Notes: a model not told the origin generated them from the sequence alone. A stretch of 64,000 bases of DNA from an uncultured Prevotellaceae bacterium (GCA_902778535.1 CACYYG010000010.1:1-64000); one strand, 5' to 3'; positions 7,967 through 17,355 are shown, counted from the stretch's first letter. Program-made: numbers and translations.

Positions 7967-8812
7967 TCAATCATAAAGTGCTCTTTCGATGACCAGCGGC
8001 ATGCGCTTGCGCTTGAAAGCAGAGTTGCGGTGGCGGGTCAGTACGCGCTCTACAGTTTCTGCACCGTAGGCATCGAGCAGGCGCTTCATCTGCTGCTCGT
8101 CGTTGCCCTGCTGCAGGTAGGTGTTCAGTATGTCGTCTACCTCCTCGTATGTGTGTCCGGGAGCTATCTGTGCCATGTCGCCTCCGGCAGCCACGCCATT
8201 GCCGTCGGTGGGTGTGATGCCATAGGCTATTTGTAGCGCCTGGTGGCGCAAGTCGTTGCTGTCGGTGAAACGCTCGGTGAAAAGATATTTGCAGAGCTCA
8301 TACACTTCATGCTTCCACAGTCCGCCGATGGGGTTGTAGTCGGCCACGTCGCCGTGGATGGTCCAGAATCCCAGATTGTGCTCGGTCAGATTGTCGGTGT
8401 CCATGACGAGTCCGCCAGTCACCGAGGCTATGTTATAGAGGTAAATCATACGCAGGCGTGCCTTGATGTTTCCCTGCGAAATAAGCGTTGAGGGCAGGCG
8501 CTGCTCGCACGTGGCCTTGACCAGGAGGTACTGTGCCTGGAGGTTCTCGGTCCAGTATTCGGTGCAGAACGCCCGCATGGCCAGCGAGGCGGAGTCGTTC
8601 TCCTCGGCAGTGTTTGACGAGCAGGGCAGGCTGACGCCGATAAACTTGAACTCCTGCTGGGGATATTGCTTCACGACTTCCTGGCAAATGGCCGCCGTCA
8701 CGGTGGAGTCGAGACCGCCGGAAAAGCCCAGCACCATCGTCTTCAGATGACTGTCGGTGAGATACTTTGCCGTCTGGCTTACCATTGTGTCAAAAACTTT
8801 CTTGTAGTCCAT
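7967..8812 (-). CDS. nadE: NAD synthetase
   Basis: Amidates nicotinic acid adenine dinucleotide to NAD in the cytoplasm. The ATP pyrophosphatase loop GFSGGLDS is near residue 30. QGNIKARLRM and DTDNLTEHNLGFWTIHGD are the standard NaAD/ATP-binding segments. At 281 residues it lacks the N-terminal glutaminase (nitrilase) domain, so it should be the ammonia-dependent form. It starts 22 bp after relA/spoT and is probably cotranscribed with it. Confidence 0.9.
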   Translation of the reverse strand: MDYKKVFDTMVSQTAKYLTDSHLKTMVLGFSGGLDSTVTAAICQEVVKQYPQQEFKFIGVSLPCSSNTAEENDSASLAMRAFCTEYWTENLQAQYLLVKATCEQRLPSTLISQGNIKARLRMIYLYNIASVTGGLVMDTDNLTEHNLGFWTIHGDVADYNPIGGLWKHEVYELCKYLFTERFTDSNDLRHQALQIAYGITPTDGNGVAAGGDMAQIAPGHTYEEVDDILNTYLQQGNDEQQMKRLLDAYGAETVERVLTRHRNSAFKRKRMPLVIERALYD

Positions 8813-8833
8813 ATCTGAATGATGGTTTGGGGT

Positions 8834-11185
8834 TTACATAATCTGAGATATTTCCTTGAGATTGTCGACTTCCTTCAGCTTGTCGATGATATCCTTCACG
8901 TCCTCACGGTCGTGGACACGCAGGTCGATGCTGCCGTCGAAGATGCCGTCTTCGGTGGTAAAGGCGAGGCGGCGGATGTCGACGTTGAGCTGATTGCTGA
9001 TGACGCGCGTCACCTCGTTGACAAGACCTCGGCGGTCGATGCCTCCAAGACGGATGGTAGCATCGAAGAAAAGGCGCTTGTGCATGTCCCACTTCACATC
9101 GAGGATGCGGTTGCCGTAGCTGGCCTTCAGCTTGTTGGCCACGGGGCAGGCACGCTTGTGTATCTCTATGCTGTTATGATTGTCGATGTAGCCCAGCACG
9201 TCGTCGCCAGGGATGGGGTGACAGCAGTCTGGGAATACATACTGGCTGATGTTCTCCTCGTTGAGGTAGACTGGTTTCTTGCGGTTGAACTGCTCGGGCA
9301 CGATGAAGAGGTCAGGCTGCGCTTCCTCCTCGGTTTTCTTTGCCTTGACGAAAGGCACATACTTGCGCCATCTGCCACCGCCGGAGTTCTCGGGCTTCTT
9401 CTTGTTCTTGCCTTTCAGCTCGTTTGCGTCCTCGTCGCTCAGCAGGATGGTTTTCTCGCCTATGCGCTGATAGAGTTCTTCACGGCTCGATGCCTCATGG
9501 AACTTCGCCAGCTGGTCGGCCAAGGGCAACGTCATCTCGAAGCCGTTCTTCTGCATCCATTCTGTCAGCATTTCCTCGCCCTGCTTCTGCTGCTCACGCT
9601 GTCCGCGACGCAAAATGGCCTGAATCTTTGCCTTGGCCTTGGCCGACGACACGAAGTTGATCCACGAGGGCTGCACGTGCTGCGACTTCGACGAAAGCAC
9701 TTCCACCTGATCGCCGCTGTTCAGCCTGTGGCTCAGCGGCACCAGCTTGTGGTTCACCTTGGCACCGATGCAGTGCGAACCGAGGAAGGTATGGATGGAA
9801 AAGGCGAAGTCGAGAACGGTGGAATTGGGCGGCATGGTCTTGATTTCGCCCTTCGGCGTGAAAACGAAGATTTCGCTGGCATAGAGATTGAGCTTGATGG
9901 CATCGAGGAAGTCCATGGCGTCGGGCTGCGGGTCGTCAAGAATCTCCTTGATGGTGTGCAGCCATTCGCTCATCTCATCCTCGGAATATTCTGAGTTGTC
10001 GTCGCTCTTGTTGTAGCCGGCAGCCAGATTATCGGCCATGATGTCGTCGGTTTCCTCATTAGCGTTGGCCTTCTTCAGGATGCTTTCCTTGTACTTCCAG
10101 TGTGCGGCCAGACCTTGCTCGGCAATCTCGTCCATGCGGTCGGAGCGTATCTGCACCTCTATCCAGTGACCCTGCTTCGACATCAGCGTGACATGGAGCG
10201 CCTGATAGCCATTGGCCTTGGGCTTGGTCACCCAGTCGCGCAGGCGATCGGGATGGCGGCGGTAAATCTTGGTCAGAGCGGCATAAATCTTGAAGCAGTC
10301 GCCCACCTCGTCATCTCTGTCCTTCGGCTTGAAGATGATGCGTACGGCCAGGATGTCGAATATCTCGTCGAAGGTGACATGCTTGTTCTGCATCTTGCTC
10401 CAAATGGAGTAAGGAGTCTTTACCCGCTCGCGTATCTCGTACTCAAAGCCCATGTCGTTCAGAATCTTCTCGATGGGCTGTGTGAACTGCTCAAAGGACT
10501 GGTGACGCGAGATTTGCGTGGCCTCCAGCTGATGCACGATGCTGTAGTAGTCGTCGGGATGTTCGAACTTGAAGCTGAGGTTCTCAAGCTCGGACTTGAT
10601 TTTGTACAATCCGAGACGATGAGCCAGCGGCGCGTAAAGGTATTGTGTCTCGCCTGCAATCTTATACTGTTTGTTAGCGGGCTGCGAGTCAAGCGTACGC
10701 ATGTTGTGCAGGCGGTCGGCAATCTTGATGAGGATGACGCGTATGTCTTCGCTCATCGTCAACAGCAGTTTCTTGAAGTTCTCGGCCTGTGCCGAAGCTT
10801 GCTCGCCGAAGATGCCGCCGCTGATTTTCGTCAGTCCGTCGACAATCTGTGCAATCTTCGCACCGAACATATTCTCAATGTCCTCAACAGTGTAGTCGGT
10901 GTCTTCCACCACATCGTGCAGCAGCGCTGAGCAGATGCTGGTGCTGCCCAAGCCGATGTCGGAGCAGACAATCTGCGCCACGGCGATAGGGTGCATGATG
11001 TAAGGCTCGCCCGAGAGCCGGCGCACACCCTTATGTGCCTGACGGGCGAAGTTGAAGGCCTTGGTAATGAGGTCTACCTTCTTGCGGTGGCGCGTATTAA
11101 GGTAGCTAGCTATCAGCTTGTCGTAGGCCTCGCTGATGAGTTTGTCGTCAGCGGCCTCGCGGAGTTTAAGGTCATCGTCATTCAT
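8834..11185 (-). CDS. Bifunctional (p)ppGpp synthetase/hydrolase, RelA/SpoT type
   Basis: Makes and degrades the stringent-response alarmone (p)ppGpp. Domain order: an HD hydrolase with H90-D91 in ALLHDVVEDT and ADRLHNMRTL; a synthetase domain at about 240-350 with KANGYQALHVTL and EVQIRSDRMDEIAEQGLAAHW; a TGS domain with FTPKGEIKTMPPNSTVLDFAF; and a C-terminal ACT domain (GIDRRGLVNEVTRVISNQLNVDIRR). An intact HD motif indicates a bifunctional enzyme. At 783 residues it is full length. It sits between the LysM transglycosylase and nadE on one strand. Confidence 0.93.
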   Translation of the reverse strand: MNDDDLKLREAADDKLISEAYDKLIASYLNTRHRKKVDLITKAFNFARQAHKGVRRLSGEPYIMHPIAVAQIVCSDIGLGSTSICSALLHDVVEDTDYTVEDIENMFGAKIAQIVDGLTKISGGIFGEQASAQAENFKKLLLTMSEDIRVILIKIADRLHNMRTLDSQPANKQYKIAGETQYLYAPLAHRLGLYKIKSELENLSFKFEHPDDYYSIVHQLEATQISRHQSFEQFTQPIEKILNDMGFEYEIRERVKTPYSIWSKMQNKHVTFDEIFDILAVRIIFKPKDRDDEVGDCFKIYAALTKIYRRHPDRLRDWVTKPKANGYQALHVTLMSKQGHWIEVQIRSDRMDEIAEQGLAAHWKYKESILKKANANEETDDIMADNLAAGYNKSDDNSEYSEDEMSEWLHTIKEILDDPQPDAMDFLDAIKLNLYASEIFVFTPKGEIKTMPPNSTVLDFAFSIHTFLGSHCIGAKVNHKLVPLSHRLNSGDQVEVLSSKSQHVQPSWINFVSSAKAKAKIQAILRRGQREQQKQGEEMLTEWMQKNGFEMTLPLADQLAKFHEASSREELYQRIGEKTILLSDEDANELKGKNKKKPENSGGGRWRKYVPFVKAKKTEEEAQPDLFIVPEQFNRKKPVYLNEENISQYVFPDCCHPIPGDDVLGYIDNHNSIEIHKRACPVANKLKASYGNRILDVKWDMHKRLFFDATIRLGGIDRRGLVNEVTRVISNQLNVDIRRLAFTTEDGIFDGSIDLRVHDREDVKDIIDKLKEVDNLKEISQIM

Positions 11186-11233
11186 AGGCAGGAAAAATAT
11201 ATAAAGTAAAAGAAGTATGAAGTAAAAAGAAGT

Positions 11234-12550
11234 TTACTTCACACGGAGGCGCTGGCCTACACGGATACCGTCGCCACGCATACCGTTGAGACGCTTCACC
11301 TTTGCCACTGTGGTGCCATTGCGGCGGGCAATGGCGCCAAGGGTGTCGCCACGCTTCACGGTATAGTAGACGGCACGGCTGGTGTTGGTGGCACGTGCCC
11401 GCTCGCGACGTGATGTCCTCGTGGGTGCTGGCTGTTCCTCCACTACGACCTCAACGGGTTTCACTTCACGTTTGCCGCTCATAGCATAGATGGAATCCTC
11501 CATGTCGATGAAACGCGACACATCGTTCAGCGGCAGTCGCAAGGGCGACGGAGTGCTGTAGCCGGGCACGATGTCTTTACGATAGACAGGGTTGAGCGAG
11601 CGGATCATGTCGATGTCGAGGTTGCAGACCGATGCCACTTTGGCAAAGTCAATGTTCTGGCTGACCATCACCGTATCGGTCTTGGCGGGCAACTTGCTCT
11701 GCATGGGGCAGATGCCGTGTTCACAGTAGTAGGTCATGGCGTAGTTGGCGGCAATGAAGGCCGGCACGTAGCCACGCGTTTCCTTTGGCAGATAGGGATA
11801 TATTTCCCAGTAGTCGCGCTTTCCACCAGAACGGCGTATGGCGCGGTTGATGTTCTCAGGCCCGCAGTTATAGGCGGCAATGACCAGGTTCCAGTCGCCG
11901 AAGATGAGGTAGAGGTCGCGAAGGTAGCGGGCGGCGGCATAGCTCGACTTCACAGGGTCGCGGCGGTCGTCGGTGAGCGATGTCACCTCCAGGCCGTATG
12001 CCTTGCCCGTGGCCAGCATGAACTGCCAGAGGCCCGTAGCGCCGACACGCGACACAGCGGTGGGATTGAGGGCCGACTCGATGATGGGCAGATATTTCAG
12101 CTCCAACGGCAGCTGATAGGTGTCGAGAGCCTGCTCGAAGATGGGCATGTAGAAGTTGGCGGCGCCCAGCATATAACTCACCTGACGGCGCAGGCGCACC
12201 ATATAACGGTCGATGCAGGAGCGCACCACGTCGTTGTAGGCCATGTCCATGATGGTAGGCATCCGCTTCAGACGGTCGCGGTAGACGTCGTGGCTGAACT
12301 CCGGATTCTCGCTCAGCATCTGGCAATCGTCGGACGTGGTGAGGTAAGTCTTCATCATATAGAGGTTCATCAGGCTGTCGAGGTTGGTGTCGGTGAGCGC
12401 CTCGGGAAAGTCGAAGCCAGTCTCACTCACGTCCTCGTTCAGCACCTCCACCTCGTTTTCGTCGTCGTTCTCGTCAAACTCAGGTGCTTCAATCTGTGCC
12501 ATTCCCACAAAGGGCAGGCCAGCCAATAGTATCAATATCGTTTTCTTCAT
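11234..12550 (-). CDS. Lytic transglycosylase with LysM domain (MltD-like)
   Basis: Cleaves the peptidoglycan MurNAc-GlcNAc bond in the periplasm. A signal peptide (residues 1-18) is followed by an acidic stretch, then an SLT domain with catalytic E158 in PIIESALNP, GATGLWQFM and the AAYNCGPENINRAI motif. One LysM repeat closes the protein (YYTVKRGDTLGAIARRN to GQRLRVK). MltD homologues often carry more LysM copies. The start region contains a tandem 8-mer, AATAACGT then AATAACGA, just upstream of the ATG. Confidence 0.88.
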   Translation of the reverse strand: MKKTILILLAGLPFVGMAQIEAPEFDENDDENEVEVLNEDVSETGFDFPEALTDTNLDSLMNLYMMKTYLTTSDDCQMLSENPEFSHDVYRDRLKRMPTIMDMAYNDVVRSCIDRYMVRLRRQVSYMLGAANFYMPIFEQALDTYQLPLELKYLPIIESALNPTAVSRVGATGLWQFMLATGKAYGLEVTSLTDDRRDPVKSSYAAARYLRDLYLIFGDWNLVIAAYNCGPENINRAIRRSGGKRDYWEIYPYLPKETRGYVPAFIAANYAMTYYCEHGICPMQSKLPAKTDTVMVSQNIDFAKVASVCNLDIDMIRSLNPVYRKDIVPGYSTPSPLRLPLNDVSRFIDMEDSIYAMSGKREVKPVEVVVEEQPAPTRTSRRERARATNTSRAVYYTVKRGDTLGAIARRNGTTVAKVKRLNGMRGDGIRVGQRLRVK

Positions 12551-12586
12551 GTTTATTTCGTTATTACGTTATTAAAAATTCTTTCG

Positions 12587-13357
12587 TCAAAAGTCGAGCA
12601 CGCAGTTTACGCCAATGGCATTGCTGGCAAGCGATCGCGAGCCGTTGATCATGCTGTTGCCGATGACGGCGGGCTGCAGCTTCAGCGAGAGATCCTTCGA
12701 GATGTCGAAGACAGAGAGTTCGGCATCGACATAGGCATCGATGACCGAGAGCGCGTAAACACCAATCATCACAAAGAAGCTGAGGTCGCGATAGCGGCGG
12801 AAGCGGTCCTTACGTTTCCTGAATATTTCCTTGTAGCGGTCTTGGTTGCTTGGTGTTATCTGTCTGCCCAGATGCAGGAACTTGTTATAGCTGGCCGTGT
12901 TTGGATCGTCGTCCATGATGTCAAGATAGGCCTGGGCATAGTCCTTGTACATCATGTTGTTCCAGCTCATGGCATAGATGCAGCCCATGAATCCTCCGTA
13001 GACGAGCGGCAACTTCCAATATTTGCGGTTGTAAATCTGTCCGCCGCCCGGGATGACGAGTGCCAGCCATAGTGCGCGCTGCGGGTCGGGAGTCCACTTA
13101 CTCCAGTCACGTTCCTGGTGGAGGGTGGAGGGTGGCAGGTTGAGGGAGGATTGTTCTTCCGTAGAGTCTATTCTTCCTTCCGCTATCCGCTCGTCAGGCA
13201 TGGCGTTGTACATCGAGTCGAGGGCCATGACGATGGAGTCGGTCACCTCGGTCTGCGCCTGTGAAGGAATAGCGGACAGCAAAAGAAGCAAAAGCCCTCC
13301 CAAGCCCCTCCAAAGAAGGAGATGTCTGGTTACATTATTTAATAGATGATATTTCAT
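12587..13357 (-). CDS. DUF5683 membrane/envelope protein
   Basis: Matches the conserved Bacteroidetes gene found between parB and the MltD-like gene: WTPDPQRALWLALVIPGGGQIYNRKYWKLPLVYGG, then a hydrophobic segment and a second one (FFVMIGVYALSVIDAYVDA). Function unknown. The ATG at 13357 gives a signal peptide whose core (WRGLGGLLLLLLSAIPSQAQ) is partly encoded by a GC-rich repeat arm. The frame stays open to 13420, overlapping parB, but those 21 codons come from the other repeat arm. A tandem heptad (GGTGGAG on the plus strand, 13117-13137) encodes LPPSTLHQ within the mature N-terminal region. Confidence 0.8.
   Translation of the reverse strand: MKYHLLNNVTRHLLLWRGLGGLLLLLLSAIPSQAQTEVTDSIVMALDSMYNAMPDERIAEGRIDSTEEQSSLNLPPSTLHQERDWSKWTPDPQRALWLALVIPGGGQIYNRKYWKLPLVYGGFMGCIYAMSWNNMMYKDYAQAYLDIMDDDPNTASYNKFLHLGRQITPSNQDRYKEIFRKRKDRFRRYRDLSFFVMIGVYALSVIDAYVDAELSVFDISKDLSLKLQPAVIGNSMINGSRSLASNAIGVNCVLDF
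13117..13137. repeat. Heptanucleotide tandem repeat inside DUF5683 gene
   Basis: GGTGGAG, GGTGGAG, GGTGGCA in tandem. The repeat is read within the coding frame and gives a proline-rich insert just before the conserved ERDWSKWTPDP. Confidence 0.75.
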
Positions 13358-13415
13358 TTTATTATCTATCTCAACATTCCTCCCTTGGGAGGGCTTGGAC
13401 GGGTCTTTTTTACTT
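13293..13415. repeat. Imperfect GC-rich inverted repeat spanning the parB-DUF5683 junction
   Basis: AGCCCTCCCAAG with a CCCCTCCAAAGAAGGAG segment near 13295-13323, and CCTCCCTTGGGAGGGCTTGG near 13378-13398, form inverted arms around an AT-rich middle. The arms encode part of the DUF5683 signal peptide on one side and fill the parB-DUF5683 junction on the other. It resembles the element at 39379-39488. Confidence 0.6.
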
Positions 13416-14327
13416 TTCACTTATCACTTCCATGATTCTTGCCAATTCTGCCTCGTCGGCAAAGGGTATGCTGATTTTCCCCTTACCATTGGCCGAACAG
13501 GTGAGCTGCACCTTGGCACCAAGGAGCGAGGTGAGACGCTGACGGGCCTCCACCATAGGCTTGGGCAGCTGAGCCCTGGCGCTGATGCGCTTCTTGGCCG
13601 TCTGCACGTCCTCGCCCTGCTTCAGCATCTGCACCATTTCCTCGACCTTGCGCACACTGTACTGGTTCTTCTGCACATCGCGGAAGAGCTTCAGCTGCAG
13701 CGACGGTGAGTCGAGCGCGAGCAGTGCCCGGGCATGTCCCATGTCTATCTCGTGGTTCTTCAGCGACATCTGAATCTGTGCAGGCAGCTTCAGCAGGCGC
13801 ATATAGTTGGTCACGGCGGTACGGCTCTTCCCTACCCGCTCGCTGATTTTCTCCTGCGTCATGCCCGTTGTCTCGGCCAAGTGCTCATAGGCCAGAGCTA
13901 TCTCAATGGCATTGAGGTCTTCGCGCTGGATGTTCTCTACGAGTGCCAGCTCCATCACGTTCTCGTCGTCGACTGTGCGGATGTAGGCAGGTATGGACTT
14001 CAGCCCAGCTCGCTGCGAGGCACGCCAGCGGCGCTCGCCGGCAATAATCTGGTAGCGGTCGGGAGCCACCTGACGCAGGGTGATGGGTGCTATGATGCCC
14101 ATCGTCTGTATGCTGGAAGCCAGTTCCTGCATCGACTGCTCGTCGAATTCGCGTCGCGGCTGGTCGGGGTTGGGTTCTATCTGCTCGATGGGAATCTCGT
14201 TGAGGTTCGACGAACCCTGCGTCTTCACATCGCTCGTGTCAATCAAGGCATCCAAGCCACGGCCGCTGCCAAGGTCATCCAAGCCACGGCCCAGCACACT
14301 CTTATCATATTTCTTTCTAACGGCCAT
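13410..14327 (-). CDS. parB: Chromosome partition protein ParB
   Basis: CTP-dependent DNA clamp that loads at parS and works with ParA in origin segregation. An N-terminal LGRGLDDL motif precedes the CTPase/ParB domain with the C-box GERRWRAS and ENIQREDLN. A KorB/HTH region (MTQEKISERVGKSRTAVTNYMRLLKLP) and a C-terminal dimerisation segment follow. LGRGLDDL and SGRGLDALI form a local duplication. It starts 3 bp after parA. I found no canonical TGTTTCACGTGAAACA parS in the window. Confidence 0.92.
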   Translation of the reverse strand: MAVRKKYDKSVLGRGLDDLGSGRGLDALIDTSDVKTQGSSNLNEIPIEQIEPNPDQPRREFDEQSMQELASSIQTMGIIAPITLRQVAPDRYQIIAGERRWRASQRAGLKSIPAYIRTVDDENVMELALVENIQREDLNAIEIALAYEHLAETTGMTQEKISERVGKSRTAVTNYMRLLKLPAQIQMSLKNHEIDMGHARALLALDSPSLQLKLFRDVQKNQYSVRKVEEMVQMLKQGEDVQTAKKRISARAQLPKPMVEARQRLTSLLGAKVQLTCSANGKGKISIPFADEAELARIMEVISEK

Positions 14328-14330
14328 ATC

Positions 14331-15101
14331 TTACGAGTTCTTAGCGATTATTTCCTTAGCGAGTGCCAAGTGGTTTTTCGAGCCTGTAGAGTCTGCATCG
14401 TAGAGAATGACGGGCAGGCCGTGCGAAGGGCTCTCGGAGAGCTTCACGTTGCGCTGGATGACGGTTTTGAACACCAGCTCCTGGAAGTGGCGCTTCACCT
14501 CGTCGTAGATCTGGTTGGCCAGACGGAGGCGCGAGTCATACATGGTCAGCAGGAAGCCCTCAATCTCAAGCTTTGTGTTCAGCTTCGACTTGATGATCTT
14601 GATGGTGTTGAGCAGCTTCGAGATGCCTTCCAGCGCGAAATACTCGCACTGCACAGGAATGATGACGGAGTCGGCTGCCGTGAGGGCGTTCACCGTGATG
14701 AGGCCCAGCGAGGGTGAGCAGTCGATGAGGATATAGTCGTATTCCTTGCGGATGGGCTCTAAAAGATTCTTGATGACGCGCTCGCGGTTGTCGAGGTTGA
14801 GCATCTCAATCTCAGCGCCCACTAAGTCGATGTGGCTAGGAATGATGTCCAGCCCTTCGATGTCGGTGGTATAGATGGCCTCGCGCACATCGGTCTTGTC
14901 GATGATGCACTCGTAGAGGGAGCAGTCTACCTGACTGATGTCTACGCCCAGTCCGCTGGATGCGTTAGCCTGTGGGTCGGCGTCCACCACCAGCACGCTC
15001 TTCTCCAACGTGGCTAATGAGGCCGCCAGGTTGATGGTTGTCGTGGTTTTTCCCACGCCGCCCTTCTGGTTTGCCAAAGCAATGATTTTTCCCATTTTCA
15101 A
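14331..15101 (-). CDS. parA: Chromosome partition ATPase ParA (Soj)
   Basis: Walker-type ATPase that forms gradients on the nucleoid to move ParB-parS. The deviant Walker A motif is KGGVGKTT (residues 13-20), DADPQANAS is the A' motif, and DYILIDCSPSLG is Walker B. The 256 residues match chromosomal ParA (no N-terminal HTH). It leads a minus-strand run parA-parB-DUF5683-MltD-like-relA/spoT-nadE-pectinesterase with small gaps. The start could be M1 or M3. Confidence 0.93.
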   Translation of the reverse strand: MKMGKIIALANQKGGVGKTTTTINLAASLATLEKSVLVVDADPQANASSGLGVDISQVDCSLYECIIDKTDVREAIYTTDIEGLDIIPSHIDLVGAEIEMLNLDNRERVIKNLLEPIRKEYDYILIDCSPSLGLITVNALTAADSVIIPVQCEYFALEGISKLLNTIKIIKSKLNTKLEIEGFLLTMYDSRLRLANQIYDEVKRHFQELVFKTVIQRNVKLSESPSHGLPVILYDADSTGSKNHLALAKEIIAKNS

Positions 15102-15125
15102 TCTTTTTCCTTATTGATTAAAATG

Positions 15126-15133
15126 CAAAATTA
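15126..15133 (-). promoter_or_regulatory. Promoter -7 element of the parAB run
   Basis: On the minus strand it reads TAATTTTG (TAnnTTTG consensus), 25 nt upstream of the parA ATG. Confidence 0.6.
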
Positions 15134-15266
15134 CTACTTTTCCACGAAATGCAGCCATCTTATTGCAGATATTTAAGCATTTTTCAAGAAAATGATGACG
15201 CCGCCCAAGTCAGCGACACGAAAAAAGGCCACCAAACGGGTACGACAAGAAATCAAATGAAAAACT

Positions 15267-15349
15267 GTAACCCACGTGGTTACTAACAGTAACCCGCATG
15301 GTTACTAACAGTAACCCACGTGGTTACTGACAGTAACCCGCGTGGTTAC
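15267..15349. repeat. Four GTAACC palindromes at 22-bp spacing upstream of parA
   Basis: Units at 15267-15283, 15289-15305, 15311-15327 and 15333-15349 have identical 6-bp arms (GTAACC/GGTTAC) and loops CACGT, CGCAT, CACGT, CGCGT. The flanks do not resemble those of the copies at 156-310 and 6761-6908, so here only the core array is present. The rest of 15102-15504 holds the parA promoter and the terminator at 15432-15478, and no gene. Confidence 0.9.
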
Positions 15350-15431
15350 CGCTGTTTTGGAAGATTCTGAATCGGATGCAGTGACTCAGCAGGAAATTCC
15401 GGAGGCTCTTGAGCGATTTTTACAGGCTCCA

Positions 15432-15478
15432 GACGAAAAGCGCAGCCGCTTCTCCATTATGGATGAAAGCGGCTGCGC
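15432..15478 (-). terminator. Intrinsic terminator of the FAS1/SusCD operon
   Basis: A 12-bp stem GCGCAGCCGCTT (15440-15451) pairs with 15467-15478; an inner TCCAT/ATGGA pairs too. On the minus strand the hairpin is followed by TTTTCGTCT. It lies 27 nt past the last susD stop. Confidence 0.8.
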
Positions 15479-15504
15479 AATCTGCAGATGTCTTTACTGT
15501 GTGT

Positions 15505-17355
15505 TTACTCCGTCAAGCCAATCTTGCCATTCCACTTGAGGAACCAAGTGCTGCGGTCGGCAAAGTTGGTCTTCACCTCACCCTGCACCTCGCTGCGCTT
15601 CTCCTCGCCACGACGGGCAAAGATGTGCTTGGCCATGAACTCGGCGGGGTTGGCCTGTCGCATGGCAAAGCGCATGAGGTCGTAGTAGCGATTACCCTCA
15701 AAGGCCAGCTCCAGAGCATTCTCGTTGAGCAGGAGACTGTCGACGAACACCTGCTGCTCGGCTATGAGCTGCCGACGTTTCTGCAAGTCGGGCTCGATGG
15801 TGTCGTTGATGAGTGCATAGCGGTCGTTCAGCGGTGTCCATCCTGAGCCGCGGCTGTGGATGCCGAGCTGGTTGCCTTCGGTGCTGATACCGTTGTAGTC
15901 GTTGAAGGTGCACACATGATAGATTCTGTCCTCGAATTCAAACTGGCTCAGATAGAGCGAGTCGCTGCGGTCTTCGGTCATATAGTAAGGTATGGCCTGC
16001 TCCTTTATCTGCCTGTTGCTCAGTCCGGTAGCCAAGATAAGCCATGCCATGCGCGGATAGCCGGCACCGTTGAGGGCCTCGGCCAGGTGCAGATAAACCA
16101 TGATGCGACGGTAGATGGTGACATTGGTTGACCTGTACTTATAGATGTACTTCGTGCGGATGCGCTCCTCGGTGAACGGGTCATATTCGTAGTCCTCGTC
16201 GTAGACGTCGCTCAGGCGCAGGTCGCCCGACTGATAATCACGCAGTCCCTTTGGGGCATAGGAATAAGACTCGGCGCTGGAGGAGGCTGGCAGACAGTAG
16301 TCCTGAGCCTCCGATATATCGAAGATGCGCTGCGATGCCAGAAGGCTGACCTGATAGTTGTTATCGCTGTTGGAGCAGAAGAGGTTGTGCAGCTCACTAT
16401 AGGCACCTTCGGTGGGCGACGAGTTGCTGGGAATGATGGTAATGAGGTCTTCGCTCCTGGCATAGTCCAATGAGCCATTGGGCGAGTAGAAGTCGCTCGT
16501 TCCCGTATACCACCTCAGGTTGTCGGCCTTGGTAGGATAGCCTACTGCCGTACCGCCTCGCTCGCTGATGAACTGGTAGTAAAGCAGCGCAGACTGTTTG
16601 TAGTCGTTGACGTTGCCCGTCATGGCGGCACGCCAGAGATACAGCTCGGCCCTCATCAGAACGATGGGGAAGAAGAGCAGCTGGGTGTTGCTCACATTCG
16701 GCACAGAGACATAGCGGTCGTCAAGCGGGAAATCATTGTTGTAGCGTGCGGGAATGGTTGCCAGGTCGTCAATGAAATAGGTGCAGATGTCTTCAATGCC
16801 TGCCATGTGGCCCTTTTCGGCTGCCTCGGCATCTTCGCGGCTGAGCAGCGGCTCGGTGATGAGGGGCACTTTGCCGTAGTTGAGGGCTAACTGCAGATAG
16901 GTCCACGCCCGGATGCCCTTCACGGCGGCATACTCGGCCATGAACACCGGCTCATTGCGGCTGCGCAGCGCGGTGTCGACATGTGCGAGGAAGTAGTTGC
17001 AGTTGTTGATGACGGCGTAGTAGTCGGTGGGGTTGTTATACATGTTGTTGTCGCCCACGCTGAAGTTGGCCACGTCGCGCAGGTCGCTGCTGGCTGCTGT
17101 GCTCAGGTCGACAAGGTCGCCACGCACCTCACCAAGTACGACGGTACGGTCGGCCACCAGCTGCAGCTTGCCCAGAATGCCCACCACTGACCAGGCCGAG
17201 TCGACGGCATTGTTGAGATGCTCCTGGTCGTCGTAGAGCACGTCGTTGGACTCCTGGTTGAAGAAGTCGTCACAGCTCATCATGAGGAGAGAGGAGAGAG
17301 GAAAGAGGAGAGAGAATACCCCTGCCGCCACTTTTTTATTTATCTTGGTAATCAT
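15505..17355 (-). CDS. SusD/RagB-family outer-membrane lipoprotein (distal pair)
   Basis: Surface lipoprotein that caps a SusC channel and binds its ligand. It has a lipoprotein signal ending LSSLLMMSC, then the SusD N-terminal pattern (DDFFNQESNDVLYDDQE, NNAVDSAWSVVGI), the TPR-like AAVKGIRAWTYLQLALNYGKVPLI and the C-terminal LAFEGNRYYDLMRFAMRQ. The true start is the ATG at 17355; the frame extends only to a TTG. The signal core is encoded by a TCTCCTC heptad array, and a second heptad array abuts the start codon. The last ~35 residues after FMAKHIFA (RRGEEKRSEVQGEVK) are arginine/glutamate-rich. Ligand unknown. Confidence 0.88.
   Translation of the reverse strand: MITKINKKVAAGVFSLLFPLSSLLMMSCDDFFNQESNDVLYDDQEHLNNAVDSAWSVVGILGKLQLVADRTVVLGEVRGDLVDLSTAASSDLRDVANFSVGDNNMYNNPTDYYAVINNCNYFLAHVDTALRSRNEPVFMAEYAAVKGIRAWTYLQLALNYGKVPLITEPLLSREDAEAAEKGHMAGIEDICTYFIDDLATIPARYNNDFPLDDRYVSVPNVSNTQLLFFPIVLMRAELYLWRAAMTGNVNDYKQSALLYYQFISERGGTAVGYPTKADNLRWYTGTSDFYSPNGSLDYARSEDLITIIPSNSSPTEGAYSELHNLFCSNSDNNYQVSLLASQRIFDISEAQDYCLPASSSAESYSYAPKGLRDYQSGDLRLSDVYDEDYEYDPFTEERIRTKYIYKYRSTNVTIYRRIMVYLHLAEALNGAGYPRMAWLILATGLSNRQIKEQAIPYYMTEDRSDSLYLSQFEFEDRIYHVCTFNDYNGISTEGNQLGIHSRGSGWTPLNDRYALINDTIEPDLQKRRQLIAEQQVFVDSLLLNENALELAFEGNRYYDLMRFAMRQANPAEFMAKHIFARRGEEKRSEVQGEVKTNFADRSTWFLKWNGKIGLTE
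17284..17311. repeat. Heptad array encoding the signal-peptide core of SusD
   Basis: GAGGAGA, GAGGAGA, GAGGAAA, GAGGAGA in tandem (plus strand), read on the minus strand as LLFPLSSLL. Gain or loss of one 7-nt unit would shift the frame within the signal peptide, so this is a candidate phase-variable site. Confidence 0.8.
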
